Under the pieces are notes generated by a model. The model was not told where the DNA came from. It saw only the letters and a list, made by a program, of their open reading frames with translations, and did no database searches. From JBHHZM01 sp046758065 (GTDB lineage: Bacteria; Pseudomonadota; Alphaproteobacteria; JAAXGF01): 15,982 nt of DNA. The position numbers and the translations under genes are program-made. Of the stretch, positions 1 through 7,412 are shown one piece after another; the stretch's first letter is position 1, and each line of letters starts with the position of its first letter. Location of the stretch: assembly GCA_046758065.1 (NCBI GenBank), contig JBHHZM010000067.1:1-15982 (forward strand), written 5' to 3'.

Positions 1-8
1 GTCCGGTT

Positions 9-1520
9 TCAGGCGTCGTCGCCGAACCGGATGCCCTGGGCGAGCGGCAGCGCGTTCGAATAGTTGATCGTGTTGGTCGCCCGCCGCATGTAGCTCTTCC
101 AGGCGTCGGAGCCCGATTCGCGGCCGCCGCCGGTGTCCTTTTCGCCGCCGAAGGCGCCGCCGATTTCCGCTCCGCTCGGCCCGATGTTGACGTTGGCGAT
201 GCCGCAGTCGCTGCCGACGGCGGAGAGGAAGGTCTCCGCTTCGCGCAGGTCGGTGGTGAAGATGCACGACGACAGCCCCTGCGGCACGTCGTTGTGCAGG
301 GCGACGGCGTCGGCGAAGTCGCGGTACGTCATGGCGTAAAGGATGGGCGCGAAGGTCTCCTCCTTGACCTTTTCGGTCTGCGCCGGCATTTCGACGATCG
401 CCGGCTTGACGTAGTAGGCGTCCGGGAGTTCGTTGGCCAGCACCCGCTCGCCGCCGAACACCGCGCCGCCCTCGCCGGCGACGGTCGCGAGCGTCGCCTG
501 CATGCGCTCGAAGGCGCCGCCGTCGATCAGCGGCCCGACCAGGGTTTCCGGCGCCAGCGGGTCGCCGATCGCGACCGAAGCGTAAGCGGTTTTCAGGCGC
601 GGCAGCAACGCATCGTAGACCGTCTCGTGGACGATCAGGCGGCGCAGCGTCGTGCAGCGCTGACCCGCGGTGCCCACGGCGGCGAACAGAATGGCGCGGG
701 TCGCGAGGTCGAGATCGGCCGAAGGCGCGACGATCATGCCGTTGTTACCGCCGAGTTCGAGCAGCGAACGGCCGAGCCGCGCCGCCACCCGGCTTCCCAC
801 TTCGCGGCCCATACGGCAGCTTCCGGTGGCGCTGATCAGCGGCACGCGGCGGTCGTCGATGAGCCGCTCTCCGGTTTCCTTGCCGCCGACGACGACCTGC
901 AGCAGGTCGGCCGGCGCGTCGTCGCCGAAGCGCGCCGCCGCCCGCTCGAAGATACGCCGGCAGGCGAGCGCGCTGAGCGGCGTCTTGTCCGACGGCTTCC
1001 AGAGCACCGGATCGCCGCACACGATGGCGAGGGCGAAGTTCCAGGCCCAGGGCGCGACCGGAAAATTGAACGCCGTGATCACCCCGACCGGGCCCAGCGG
1101 ATGCCAGGTCTCCATCATCTTGTGGCCGGGCCGCTCGGAGGCGATGGTGAGGCCGTAGAGCTGGCGCGAGAGGCCGACGGCGAAGTCGCAGATGTCGATC
1201 ATCTCCTGCACTTCGCCCTTGCCTTCCTCGAGGATCTTGCCGCATTCGACGGTGACCAGCGCCCCGAGATCGTCCTTGGCGAGGCGCAGTTCCTCGGCGA
1301 ACAGGCGGATCAGTTCGCCGCGCCGCGGTGCCGGCACCGTGCGCCAAGCGTGGAACGCGCCGACCGCGCGGTCGATCGCGGCGTCGACATCCTTCGGCGA
1401 ATGGCACGCAAGGCGCGCGATCGCCGCGCCGTCGATCGGGGTTTCGACGACCAGCGGCCCCGAGGCGAGGAGCGAGGGTTCGAGACCGAGCGACTGACAG
1501 AGGGCGTTGACGTCGAGCAT
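9..1520 (-). CDS. ALDH7-family aldehyde dehydrogenase (aminoadipate-semialdehyde / piperideine-6-carboxylate type)
   Basis: NAD(P)+-dependent oxidation of an aldehyde to a carboxylic acid in the cytoplasm. The protein has 503 residues, full length for the family. Visible signatures are the FNFP Asn at 152, the cofactor-binding Lys at 175 in WKPSDKTP, the general base Glu255 in LELGGNN, and the nucleophile Cys289 in GQRCTT. The GGNNG stretch and the C-terminal block around 453-496 (EIGGAFGGEKDTGGGRESG) are typical of ALDH7/antiquitin enzymes, which act on the semialdehyde of lysine breakdown (AmaB/Pcd in bacteria). I chose the ATG at 1520 because GGAGG lies about 7 nt upstream. A GTG at 1613 would add 31 low-complexity residues. 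No other lysine-catabolic gene is visible, so the substrate is inferred from family only. It is separated from the aor operon by a repeat element and an opposing gene. Confidence 0.93.
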   Translation of the reverse strand: MLDVNALCQSLGLEPSLLASGPLVVETPIDGAAIARLACHSPKDVDAAIDRAVGAFHAWRTVPAPRRGELIRLFAEELRLAKDDLGALVTVECGKILEEGKGEVQEMIDICDFAVGLSRQLYGLTIASERPGHKMMETWHPLGPVGVITAFNFPVAPWAWNFALAIVCGDPVLWKPSDKTPLSALACRRIFERAAARFGDDAPADLLQVVVGGKETGERLIDDRRVPLISATGSCRMGREVGSRVAARLGRSLLELGGNNGMIVAPSADLDLATRAILFAAVGTAGQRCTTLRRLIVHETVYDALLPRLKTAYASVAIGDPLAPETLVGPLIDGGAFERMQATLATVAGEGGAVFGGERVLANELPDAYYVKPAIVEMPAQTEKVKEETFAPILYAMTYRDFADAVALHNDVPQGLSSCIFTTDLREAETFLSAVGSDCGIANVNIGPSGAEIGGAFGGEKDTGGGRESGSDAWKSYMRRATNTINYSNALPLAQGIRFGDDA

Positions 1521-1637
1521 GGCTGGGCCTCCATGAAAGGAACGGTGGGCGTCGGGGGAAGGCGGCGACAATTCTGCGGCCCCGACGCCTGACTGGCAAG
1601 AGCATGACGCCACGCTGTGCGACGGGTCGGAAAGGCG

Positions 1638-1829
1638 CTAGTACTTGGTTGCGTAAGTCCGCGTGTCACCCCCACCATCGACGGCGGGAACATCCGCCGT
1701 CGGTCCTCCCCCATCAAGGGGGAGGACCAGGAACTTGACATCCCGCCATAATTTGTCCCTCCCCTGGCGGGAGGGGGCAGGGGGAGGGGGACGAATAATG
1801 AGTCACTTTCCTTTGCAAGCAAGTACTAG
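1638..1829. repeat. MITE-like element: 15-bp terminal inverted repeats around G/C palindromes
   Basis: The left end CTAGTACTTGGTTGC (1638-1652) is matched as an inverted repeat by GCAAGCAAGTACTAG (1815-1829) at 14 of 15 positions. Between them lie three hairpins: arms 1679-1687/1694-1702 (9 bp), arms 1702-1712/1718-1728 (11 bp, loop ATCAA), and arms 1757-1763/1769-1775 (7 bp), followed by a G-rich run to about 1790. Both outer ends carry CTAG, which could be a target duplication or part of the repeat. There is no credible open reading frame inside. G/C-palindrome families of this look are scattered between genes in many alphaproteobacteria. The element fills most of the 350-bp gap between the ALDH start and the next gene. 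Mobility is an inference. Confidence 0.55.
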
Positions 1830-1870
1830 GATGGGCGGGAAGGGGACAGGCCCGAGTCGGAGTTCGCAGC

Positions 1871-2134
1871 GTGTTCGATATCGCCCCGTTCGTCGAAATC
1901 CAGCGCCTCATCGCGGCGGTCGAGCGCCTCGGCGCGCGCCTTGCGCCGGCCGAGCGGGAAGTCCTCGGCGAACTCGCCGCGAAATACGTCGAGCCGGTCG
2001 CGGTCGACGCCACCGACCGCACCTGTCTCGAAGTCATCCTGCGCAACGTCGAAATCCGCAAGGCCTATGGCGCCGACCCGGAGCGCGACACCGGCCGCGT
2101 CATCGAATTCGAACGCAAGGGCGGCGACAAATAA
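1871..2134 (+). CDS. Small hypothetical protein, 87 aa
   Basis: I do not recognise this protein. It starts at a GTG with a weak GGAG about 10-12 nt upstream and is the only plus-strand gene in the left third. It has no signal peptide, membrane segment or cysteine motif (a single Cys, in RTCLEVILRN). The sequence is charged and probably mostly helical, with a first helix around residues 5-25 and a second around 27-40, so a small cytoplasmic protein is likely. It converges on aorD, 44 bp away, and its start lies about 40 bp beyond the terminal repeat of the MITE-like element. Codon use with G/C in third positions fits a real gene, but a spurious frame in GC-rich DNA cannot be excluded. Confidence 0.55.
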   Translation: MFDIAPFVEIQRLIAAVERLGARLAPAEREVLGELAAKYVEPVAVDATDRTCLEVILRNVEIRKAYGADPERDTGRVIEFERKGGDK

Positions 2135-2178
2135 AAGCCGGCGGCGCCGGGACTGCGGCTGGCTCCGGACTTCTCGCC

Positions 2179-2430
2179 TCAGCCGCCGCGCAGCGGGGGC
2201 ATGACGGCGAGGTCGTCGTTCTCGGCGAGGCGACGGGTTCCGCGCGCGGCCTTGGGCAGCGCGGCGCCGTTGAGGGTGACGAGATAGCTCTCTCTGAGCG
2301 GAAGGCCGAGCTGTTTCATGACGTCGAGCGGCGTCGCGCCCTCGGCCACCTCAATCCGGGCGGTATCGTTGCGCGCGCCCGGCGGCAGAAAACGGCGCAG
2401 CGTGCTCGCCGTGCGGAAGGTGATGTTCAC
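2179..2430 (-). CDS. aorD: MoaD/ThiS-like small sulfur-carrier protein of the AOR operon (AorD)
   Basis: This is an 83-residue ubiquitin-fold protein ending in the double glycine LRGG, the tail that MoaD/ThiS proteins carry as thiocarboxylate. The body fits the fold: an N-terminal strand MNITFRTAS, a region EVAEGATPLDVMKQLGL (about 27-43), and YLVTLNGAAL before a terminal NDDLAVMPPL. MoaD proteins donate sulfur for the dithiolene of the pterin cofactor; inside an AOR operon this copy presumably serves the tungsten-pterin cofactor of AorB. Translation starts at a GTG only 7 nt after the aorC stop with no clear Shine-Dalgarno, so it is probably translationally coupled. It is the last gene of the operon. 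Its activating adenylyltransferase (MoeB-like) is not in the window. Confidence 0.85.
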   Translation of the reverse strand: MNITFRTASTLRRFLPPGARNDTARIEVAEGATPLDVMKQLGLPLRESYLVTLNGAALPKAARGTRRLAENDDLAVMPPLRGG

Positions 2431-2437
2431 CGCGGTT

Positions 2438-3691
2438 TCAGATCGCCGCCGCCCGGTGCTGGGTGCGTTCGAGGTAGGCGTCCATCACGCGATGCGGATC
2501 TTTCATCAGCGCCTCTTTCCAGGGTCCGAGCGGCACCCGAGTCTGCACCAGTCCGCGGATGACGCCGACATGCTGGGTGAGGCCGAGCGCTAGCGCTCCG
2601 ACCACGACGTCGCCGTCGAAGCAGAGTCGCAGGTATTTGAAGCCGTCCTTGTCAACCGCTTCGGCGACGTCGCCGCCTTCGACGCCGTCCCAAAGCCCGA
2701 ACGAGCTCGAAATCAGGCCGAGCGTGTTGAGAACGTTCATCGCCAGGCTGCCGCGATAGCGCGTCTTGCGACCGGCCATGTTGAGCGCGGCGATGCGGCC
2801 GTGCTCGCTCGCGGTCGGCTGGATCGCGTGCACCTGCCGCTCGCCGGTCGAGAAGTCGGGACCCTGCGCCACGTCGCCGGCGGCGTAGACGCCGGGGGCG
2901 CTGGTCTCGAGGTGTTCATCGACCAGAATGCCGGCGTCGGTCTCGATGTCCGAACCTTCGAGGAAATCGATATTGGGCGCCACGCCGGTGGCGCAGACCA
3001 CGAGATCGGCGTCGAGCGAATCACCGCCGTCGAGCGCGAGGACAAGGCCGCCGTTGCCCGGCTCGATGCCGTTTACCCGGGTCGAGGTCAGCACGCCGAC
3101 GCCCTTCGCTTCGCACCAGCGCTTGATCATCTCGCCGCCGGTCGCGTCCATCATGCGCGGCAGCATGCGGTCCTCCATCTCGACCACGGTAAGCTTGACC
3201 TTGCGCGCGGCGAGCGCCTCGAGGACGATGCAGCCGATGAAGCCCGCGCCCATGAGCACGACCCTGGAGCCTTGCTGCGCCTTCGCCGCGACCTTGCGCG
3301 CGTCCTCGAGGGTCCAGCAGCTTTCAACGCCGCCGAGGTCCACGCCCGAAACCGGCGGACGGACGGGGTGCGCGCCGGTGGCGATCAGCAGCCGCTCGTA
3401 AGCGATTTCACCACCGTCCTCGAGCCGGACCGTCTTTCCCTGGCTGTCGATGGCGGCGGCGCGGCCGCGGCGCAGCGCAATGCCGAGCCCGTCGAAGTGG
3501 CCGTCGCCGTGACGCAGATGCGTACCCGACTCGCCGATATGCTCGGCGAGCAGGTAAGGGATCGCCATCCGGGAATACGGCGGCTCCGGTTCGTCGCCGA
3601 CCAGCGTGATGCCCGCTTCGGGATCGGTTTTGCGCAGCGTTTCGGCGGCGATGACGCCGGCGGGTCCAGTCCCCAGAATTACGTGATCCAT
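2438..3691 (-). CDS. aorC: FAD/NAD(P)-dependent oxidoreductase, electron-output subunit of AOR (AorC)
   Basis: A 417-residue two-dinucleotide-fold flavoprotein. The FAD site is GTGPAG at 7-12, the central NAD(P) site is GAGFIG at 148-153 followed by the acidic E171 region, ATG motifs occur at 104-106 and 234-236, and the second FAD contact is YAAGD at 269-273. This layout matches the rubredoxin-reductase/NirB-type pyridine nucleotide oxidoreductases. Lying between aorB and aorD, it most likely accepts electrons from the ferredoxin subunit AorA and reduces NAD+, as AorC does in Aromatoleum AOR. The ATG at 3691 is preceded by GGGAGGA. A 119-bp gap separates it from aorB, the largest inside the operon, with no clear promoter or terminator seen in it. 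Confidence 0.88.
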   Translation of the reverse strand: MDHVILGTGPAGVIAAETLRKTDPEAGITLVGDEPEPPYSRMAIPYLLAEHIGESGTHLRHGDGHFDGLGIALRRGRAAAIDSQGKTVRLEDGGEIAYERLLIATGAHPVRPPVSGVDLGGVESCWTLEDARKVAAKAQQGSRVVLMGAGFIGCIVLEALAARKVKLTVVEMEDRMLPRMMDATGGEMIKRWCEAKGVGVLTSTRVNGIEPGNGGLVLALDGGDSLDADLVVCATGVAPNIDFLEGSDIETDAGILVDEHLETSAPGVYAAGDVAQGPDFSTGERQVHAIQPTASEHGRIAALNMAGRKTRYRGSLAMNVLNTLGLISSSFGLWDGVEGGDVAEAVDKDGFKYLRLCFDGDVVVGALALGLTQHVGVIRGLVQTRVPLGPWKEALMKDPHRVMDAYLERTQHRAAAI

Positions 3692-3810
3692 GGTTTATCC
3701 TCCCGAAACCGTCGCGCGTCGGTCTCTGCGGACCGCCCGGTCACGCCCCCCGCGCGAGCCTTCTCTGGTTGCGAATTTGCACGCCGCCCAACGTCTCCGG
3801 CCCGAAAGCG

Positions 3811-5631
3811 CTAGATTCCAAGCCGGGCGAGCGTCTCGTTGGTTGGCACGCCGTCCTTGGTCCAGCCCCGCACCTCGTAATATTCGGGCAGCATCTTTCC
3901 CAATTCGTTGACCTTGCCCTTGGCGTTGCCCGAGGGCGCCGGGTCCTTGAGCAGGCGTTTGGGCAGACTGTCGTCCTTGGCGGTGAGCCCCGCCGCGAGG
4001 TTGAACATGCGCTCGAGCGTCCAGACGCGCTCTCCGGTCTCGATAAGGCGCTCGACCGACCAGTCGCCCTCGCAGGCGGCGTCGATCTGCTTCTGGAATT
4101 CCTCCATGCCCCAGGCGCCGGTGGTGAACAGGCAGAGCCCGGTCGAATCGACCAGCGCCACGCGATCCTGCGAATTCTTCACCGGCTTCGCCTTGCCGTT
4201 GCCGCTCACGTCCTCCATGTCCTCGGCGAACGCATCGTGCTTGAGGTGGCAGGCGCCGCGGTTGGAGGTGGCGTAGCCGAGCCCCATGCCCTGCAGCGCG
4301 CGCGAATCGTAGCCCGCGAACTCCTGGCCCTTGACCCCCATGAACAGCTCGGGATGGCCGTATTTTTCGCACAGGCGCTTCGAGCCGAGCCCGAGCGTTT
4401 GCCCGAAACCCTCGTACTTGCCGGTCTTCTCGGCCATGACGGCGAGGGCCTCGGCGTTGCCGAGATTGAGCGGCACGCCGTCGGTGTCGCGATCGGTGAT
4501 GGCGCCGATTTCGTAAAGTTCCATCGCCGCGGCGAGTGTTACCCCGAACGAGATCGGGTCCATGCCGTGCTCGTTCATCACGTAGCCGGCGAAGGTCAGC
4601 GCATCGATGTCGTCGACGCCGACCGCGGGCCCAAAAGCAAATGCGGTTTCGTATTCGAGACCGCCCGACGCGTGCCGGTATTCGGGCCGGTTGACGACGG
4701 TGAAATGATGCGGGTCGATGTGGGCGATGCGCCCGCAGGCGATGGTGCAGCCGAAGCACGCCTTGTTGGTGATGAGGTTGCGGTGGCCGTCGGGCATCAC
4801 CCGCTTCATCGCCGCGGGGTTGATCTTGCCGACGCCATTGAACTGGACCTCGCGGAAGTTGCGCGTCGGCAGGCCGCCCCATTCCTGCATCATGTCGATC
4901 ATGGCGTTGGTGCCTTCCTCGGCGAGCTCCCTGCGACCTTCGCTCTCCCACAGAAGCTTCTTGGTCTCCCTGACCGCGGCCATGAAGCGTTCGGGATCGC
5001 GCACCCGCACGCCAACGCTGCCGTGCACGGCGACCGCCTTGAGGTTCTTCGACCCCATCACCGCGCCGACGCCCGAGCGTCCGGCGGCGCGGTGCAGATC
5101 GTTGACGATGCAGGCGAAAAGCACGCCGCGCTCGCCGGCGACACCGATCGAGGCGACCTTGAGCGACGGGTCCTGGTGGCGGGCTCTCATCCATTCTTCG
5201 GTCTGCCAGACCGTCGCGCCCCAGATCTCGTCAGCCGGCAGGATTTCGACCGTGTCGTCGACGATGTGGAGATAGACGGGCTTGGGCGACTTGCCGTGGA
5301 TGATCAGAAGGTCATAGCCCGCGTACTTCAGTTCGGCGCCAAACTTGCCGCCCGAGTTCGAGCAGGCGATAGCGCCGGTAAGCGGCCCCTTGGTGATCAC
5401 CGCGTAGCGTCCGCTTGTCGAAGCCATGGTGCCGGTGAGCGGGCCGGTCGCGAAAATGAGCGGGTTGGCGGGCCCCAGCGGGTCGGCCTTGGGGTCCATG
5501 TTCTCCCACAGATACTTGGTGCCGAGCCCGCGCTCGCCGAGGTACTGCTGCGCCCACTCCATGTTGAGCGGCTCGGGCTCCGCCGTTCCCTTGCTGAGGT
5601 CTACCCTGAGGACTTTTCCCTGCCACCCCAT
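3811..5631 (-). CDS. aorB: Tungsten-dependent aldehyde:ferredoxin oxidoreductase, catalytic subunit (AorB)
   Basis: Oxidises aldehydes to carboxylic acids at a tungsto-bispterin centre in the cytoplasm. The protein has 606 residues, the length of classical AORs. The [4Fe-4S] ligands are Cys292, Cys295 and Cys299 (ACFGCTIACG) with the distant Cys500 in DSTGLC. Family blocks GERGLGTKYLW (32-42), AGRSGVGAVMGSKNLKA (183-199) and GLGYATSNRGACHLK (450-464) are intact. Asp340 and Asp495 lie where AOR aspartates contact the pterins, and Glu317 (RPEY) is a candidate catalytic acid by rough alignment. I chose the ATG at 5631, which gives the usual MGWQGKVLRVDL start behind GGGAGG; the frame stays open upstream but overlaps aorA. 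The gene follows aorA by 47 bp. Substrate range cannot be read from sequence. Confidence 0.96.
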   Translation of the reverse strand: MGWQGKVLRVDLSKGTAEPEPLNMEWAQQYLGERGLGTKYLWENMDPKADPLGPANPLIFATGPLTGTMASTSGRYAVITKGPLTGAIACSNSGGKFGAELKYAGYDLLIIHGKSPKPVYLHIVDDTVEILPADEIWGATVWQTEEWMRARHQDPSLKVASIGVAGERGVLFACIVNDLHRAAGRSGVGAVMGSKNLKAVAVHGSVGVRVRDPERFMAAVRETKKLLWESEGRRELAEEGTNAMIDMMQEWGGLPTRNFREVQFNGVGKINPAAMKRVMPDGHRNLITNKACFGCTIACGRIAHIDPHHFTVVNRPEYRHASGGLEYETAFAFGPAVGVDDIDALTFAGYVMNEHGMDPISFGVTLAAAMELYEIGAITDRDTDGVPLNLGNAEALAVMAEKTGKYEGFGQTLGLGSKRLCEKYGHPELFMGVKGQEFAGYDSRALQGMGLGYATSNRGACHLKHDAFAEDMEDVSGNGKAKPVKNSQDRVALVDSTGLCLFTTGAWGMEEFQKQIDAACEGDWSVERLIETGERVWTLERMFNLAAGLTAKDDSLPKRLLKDPAPSGNAKGKVNELGKMLPEYYEVRGWTKDGVPTNETLARLGI

Positions 5632-5678
5632 GATACCGTTCCCTCCCTCCTGTAATTTGGTCGCGTCCTCGATACCAC

Positions 5679-6143
5679 CTAATGGGCGTCGGTGCGAACC
5701 GCCCACTGCTTCATACGCTCGTAACCGGTCCAGTCGGCGTCGACATAGACGATGGCGGCGGTGGGGCAGGCCTCGGCACATTTCGGATCGCCGCCGCAGA
5801 GGTCGCATTTTATGACCTTGCCGGTGTCCGCGTTGTAGTTCACCACGCCGAACGGACAGGCGATCGTGCACACCTTGCAGCCGACGCAAACGTCGTCGCT
5901 GACTTCCATCGCGCCGGTCGCGGGATTCTTGGTGATCGCCTCGACCGGGCAGGCGTGCATGCACCAGGCTTCGGCGCATTGGGTGCAAGTATAGGGGATC
6001 GCCCGTTTGCCGTGCTCGAACTCGAAGATCTTGATGCGTGACTTGGCGGGATTGAACACCCCTTCGTGCTCGAACGAGCACGCCATCTCGCACTGCAGAC
6101 AGCTCGTGCATTTCTCCGGGTCGATCAGAAGCGACTTGAGCAT
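5679..6143 (-). CDS. aorA: Polyferredoxin electron-transfer subunit of AOR, four [4Fe-4S] clusters (AorA)
   Basis: A 154-residue iron-sulfur protein of the HycB/DmsB type with sixteen cysteines in four quartets: 12/15/18/22, 53/56/61/65, 86/89/92/96 and 113/116/122/126. Each fits CxxCxxCxxxC or the longer-spaced variants CxxCx4CxxxC and CxxCx5CxxxC, so four [4Fe-4S] clusters are expected. There is no twin-arginine signal, which fits a cytoplasmic complex. It would carry electrons from the tungsten/[4Fe-4S] subunit AorB to the flavin of AorC. It is the first gene of the aorABCD operon. Its ATG at 6143 follows GAGGGAGAGG, and 182 bp separate it from the gene upstream, where the operon promoter should lie. 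Confidence 0.93.
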   Translation of the reverse strand: MLKSLLIDPEKCTSCLQCEMACSFEHEGVFNPAKSRIKIFEFEHGKRAIPYTCTQCAEAWCMHACPVEAITKNPATGAMEVSDDVCVGCKVCTIACPFGVVNYNADTGKVIKCDLCGGDPKCAEACPTAAIVYVDADWTGYERMKQWAVRTDAH

Positions 6144-6325
6144 TCGGGCCCTCTCCCTCGGTGGTTGTCGCTGGCGCGGACGCGCCCGACGCGGGGCTTC
6201 TCCCAGGCTTTTCCGCGCCCGCCGCGGTTGCGGATCGGCGACGGCACGTTCAGGTTACTCTAAATCGTTCACGGCGCGAAGGGTAGTCCCGGAATCGGAC
6301 ATGTCGGCGTATTTAAAGGCCGCGA

Positions 6326-6592
6326 TTAACGCCAGATCGCGTCGCCGAACGCGGCCTTCTTGATGTCCCATTCGGCCTTGGACAGCACGACAATTCCGTT
6401 CGCGGCGACCAGCCGGGCCAGTGCGCCGGCGCGCTTCTCGTAAAATTGCGTAAGCCGGCCTTCGCCCGCCACGACGGTAACGTCGTCGCCCGGCTCGATC
6501 GCGGCGCGCGCGGCCGAGCCACCTTCGGGACTCATCACCGTGAGCAGCGTACCCCAGCCGTGGGTGAAGCCGTAAAGGCCGTAAAGGGTCAT
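6326..6592 (-). CDS. Hypothetical protein, 88 aa, upstream of the aor operon
   Basis: I do not recognise the family. The 88-residue protein has a Gly/aromatic-rich N-terminus (MTLYGLYGFTHGWGTLLTV), a central PGDDVTVVAGEGRLTQFYEK and an alternating stretch ALARLVAANGIVVLSKAEWD. It has no cysteines, no convincing signal peptide and no CxxC motif. The pattern suggests a small alpha/beta cytoplasmic protein. It is on the same strand as aorABCD and 182 bp upstream of aorA, so it may be co-transcribed or simply a neighbour. The ATG at 6592 has only a weak ribosome site (GCGGA), and no alternative start gives a better one. The product reads like a folded protein rather than a shadow frame, since hydrophobic and charged residues alternate regularly. 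Confidence 0.6.
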   Translation of the reverse strand: MTLYGLYGFTHGWGTLLTVMSPEGGSAARAAIEPGDDVTVVAGEGRLTQFYEKRAGALARLVAANGIVVLSKAEWDIKKAAFGDAIWR

Positions 6593-6650
6593 TCCGCGCT
6601 GATCGCCGCTGATCCGTTGTCTCGGTCGGATTCTCGCTATAGATTTCCTG

Positions 6651-6678
6651 TCGCCGTCAACGGCGAGTTTTCAATTTT
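6651..6678 (+). terminator. Terminator-like hairpin in the leader of the 71-aa gene
   Basis: TCGCCG (6651-6656), loop TCAA, CGGCGA (6661-6666), immediately followed by the T-rich GTTTTCAATTTT. The stem is only 6 bp but perfect, and the T tract has eight T among twelve bases. It lies 17 to 44 nt before the ATG at 6695, in the 102-bp gap between two divergent genes, so no upstream plus-strand gene needs terminating. It may act as an attenuator, or be a chance hairpin. Confidence 0.4.
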
Positions 6679-6694
6679 CCGGACTTGTAATGTC

Positions 6695-6910
6695 ATGATA
6701 TCGAACCTTACGACCATCCGCGTCTCGCATCCCGCCGAAATCACGTTCATCGACGGCAGCACGGTTTCAGGCCACGTGTTCGTCGAGGAAGGTTCGCGGA
6801 CGCAGGATTTGTTCAACGACGAGCGCCCCTTCGTGCCGTTCGTCACCCCCGACGATCACGTGCTCCTGCTCAACAAGCGGAACATTCGCACCGTTCAGGT
6901 GCACGACTGA
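6695..6910 (+). CDS. Small conserved-looking protein, 71 aa
   Basis: The frame is open from 6446, but the upstream part is antisense to the 88-aa gene. The ATG at 6695 gives a compact 71-residue protein that reads as a beta-rich fold: TTIRVSHPAEITFIDGSTVS, then GHVFVEEGSRTQDLFNDERP, then FVPFVTPDDHVLLLNKRNI. The pattern, a strand followed by a Gly, a G-R-x-x-D-L-N-like turn and F-x-P, resembles small uncharacterised bacterial proteins often seen beside regulators; I cannot name a family with certainty. There are no cysteines and no signal peptide. No strong Shine-Dalgarno is visible. It diverges from the 88-aa gene and converges with the SHP/DHC operon, 62 bp from its end. Confidence 0.65.
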   Translation: MISNLTTIRVSHPAEITFIDGSTVSGHVFVEEGSRTQDLFNDERPFVPFVTPDDHVLLLNKRNIRTVQVHD

Positions 6911-6972
6911 CGCAGCGGGGTTCGCTTCCGGCGACGCCCGGTTTCGCCGAGTCCGGGCCGGGAGAGCGGCGC

Positions 6973-7386
6973 TTAACCCCCGTAATAGCCGCGTTCGGCC
7001 GCCTTGTGGCAGGCTTGGCAATTGGCCGCCGAGCCGGCGCGGTCCCATTGCTTCTTGCTGACCTCGCGGCTGTGCTTGCGCTTCCACCACCTGAGCTCGG
7101 TAATGCGGAGAACCTTGTCGCCCCGGTCCCGCGCGTGTTTCACCATGTAGTGCCTGATGCGTTTGCGCACCTTGGGGTCGAGGCTGGCGTCCTCGCCGAA
7201 ATGGTTTTCGAGATTGCTCATGATCCTGCTCCACGAACTCTTGCGCAGGAAAATCGGCTGGTAGGCCATGTGGCAGGCGCCGCATTCCTTCTTGACGACG
7301 GGATCGGTGATCGGCGCAAAGCGATCAGCGTGGGCGGCCGGTGCGGCCAATCCAAGAACGAATGCCAACAACAGAACGTATCGCAT
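6973..7386 (-). CDS. dhc: Periplasmic dihaem cytochrome c (DHC), partner of SHP
   Basis: The protein has 137 residues. A signal peptide (MRYVLLLAFVLGLAAPAAHA, predicted cleavage after Ala20) leads to a small periplasmic cytochrome with two c-type haem sites, CGACH at 35-39 and CQACH at 123-127. The region between them, including HFGEDASLD (62-70), is the DHC signature. In Rhodobacter sphaeroides and Shewanella, DHC is encoded with SHP and a cytochrome b and passes electrons to SHP. I chose the ATG at 7386 because it starts the signal peptide and has GAGGAAA about 8 nt upstream; an open frame to 7503 would run into shp. It closely resembles the C-terminal domain of the cytochrome b gene two positions upstream, indicating duplication. 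Confidence 0.92.
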   Translation of the reverse strand: MRYVLLLAFVLGLAAPAAHADRFAPITDPVVKKECGACHMAYQPIFLRKSSWSRIMSNLENHFGEDASLDPKVRKRIRHYMVKHARDRGDKVLRITELRWWKRKHSREVSKKQWDRAGSAANCQACHKAAERGYYGG

Positions 7387-7412
7387 TTGGGTTTCCTCTT
7401 CGGCTCGGAAAT

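Noticed and set aside
294..1592. Plus-strand open frame of 432 codons opposite the aldehyde dehydrogenase
   Set aside because: It is a shadow of the ALDH gene in GC-rich DNA: Arg/Asp/Gly-rich with no recognisable domain.
2138..2150. CCGGC-GGC-GCCGG palindrome after the 87-aa gene
   Set aside because: The 5-bp stem has a 3-nt loop and no T tract; such palindromes are frequent by chance at this base composition.
3769..5655. Plus-strand open frame of 628 codons opposite aorB
   Set aside because: The minus-strand AOR is unmistakable with all ligands present; the opposite frame has low-complexity His/Arg/Val composition and no motif.
6936..6958. GCCCGG ... CCGGGC hairpin between the converging 71-aa gene and dhc
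   Set aside because: The 6-bp stem has an 11-nt loop and no T tract on either strand, too weak to call a terminator.
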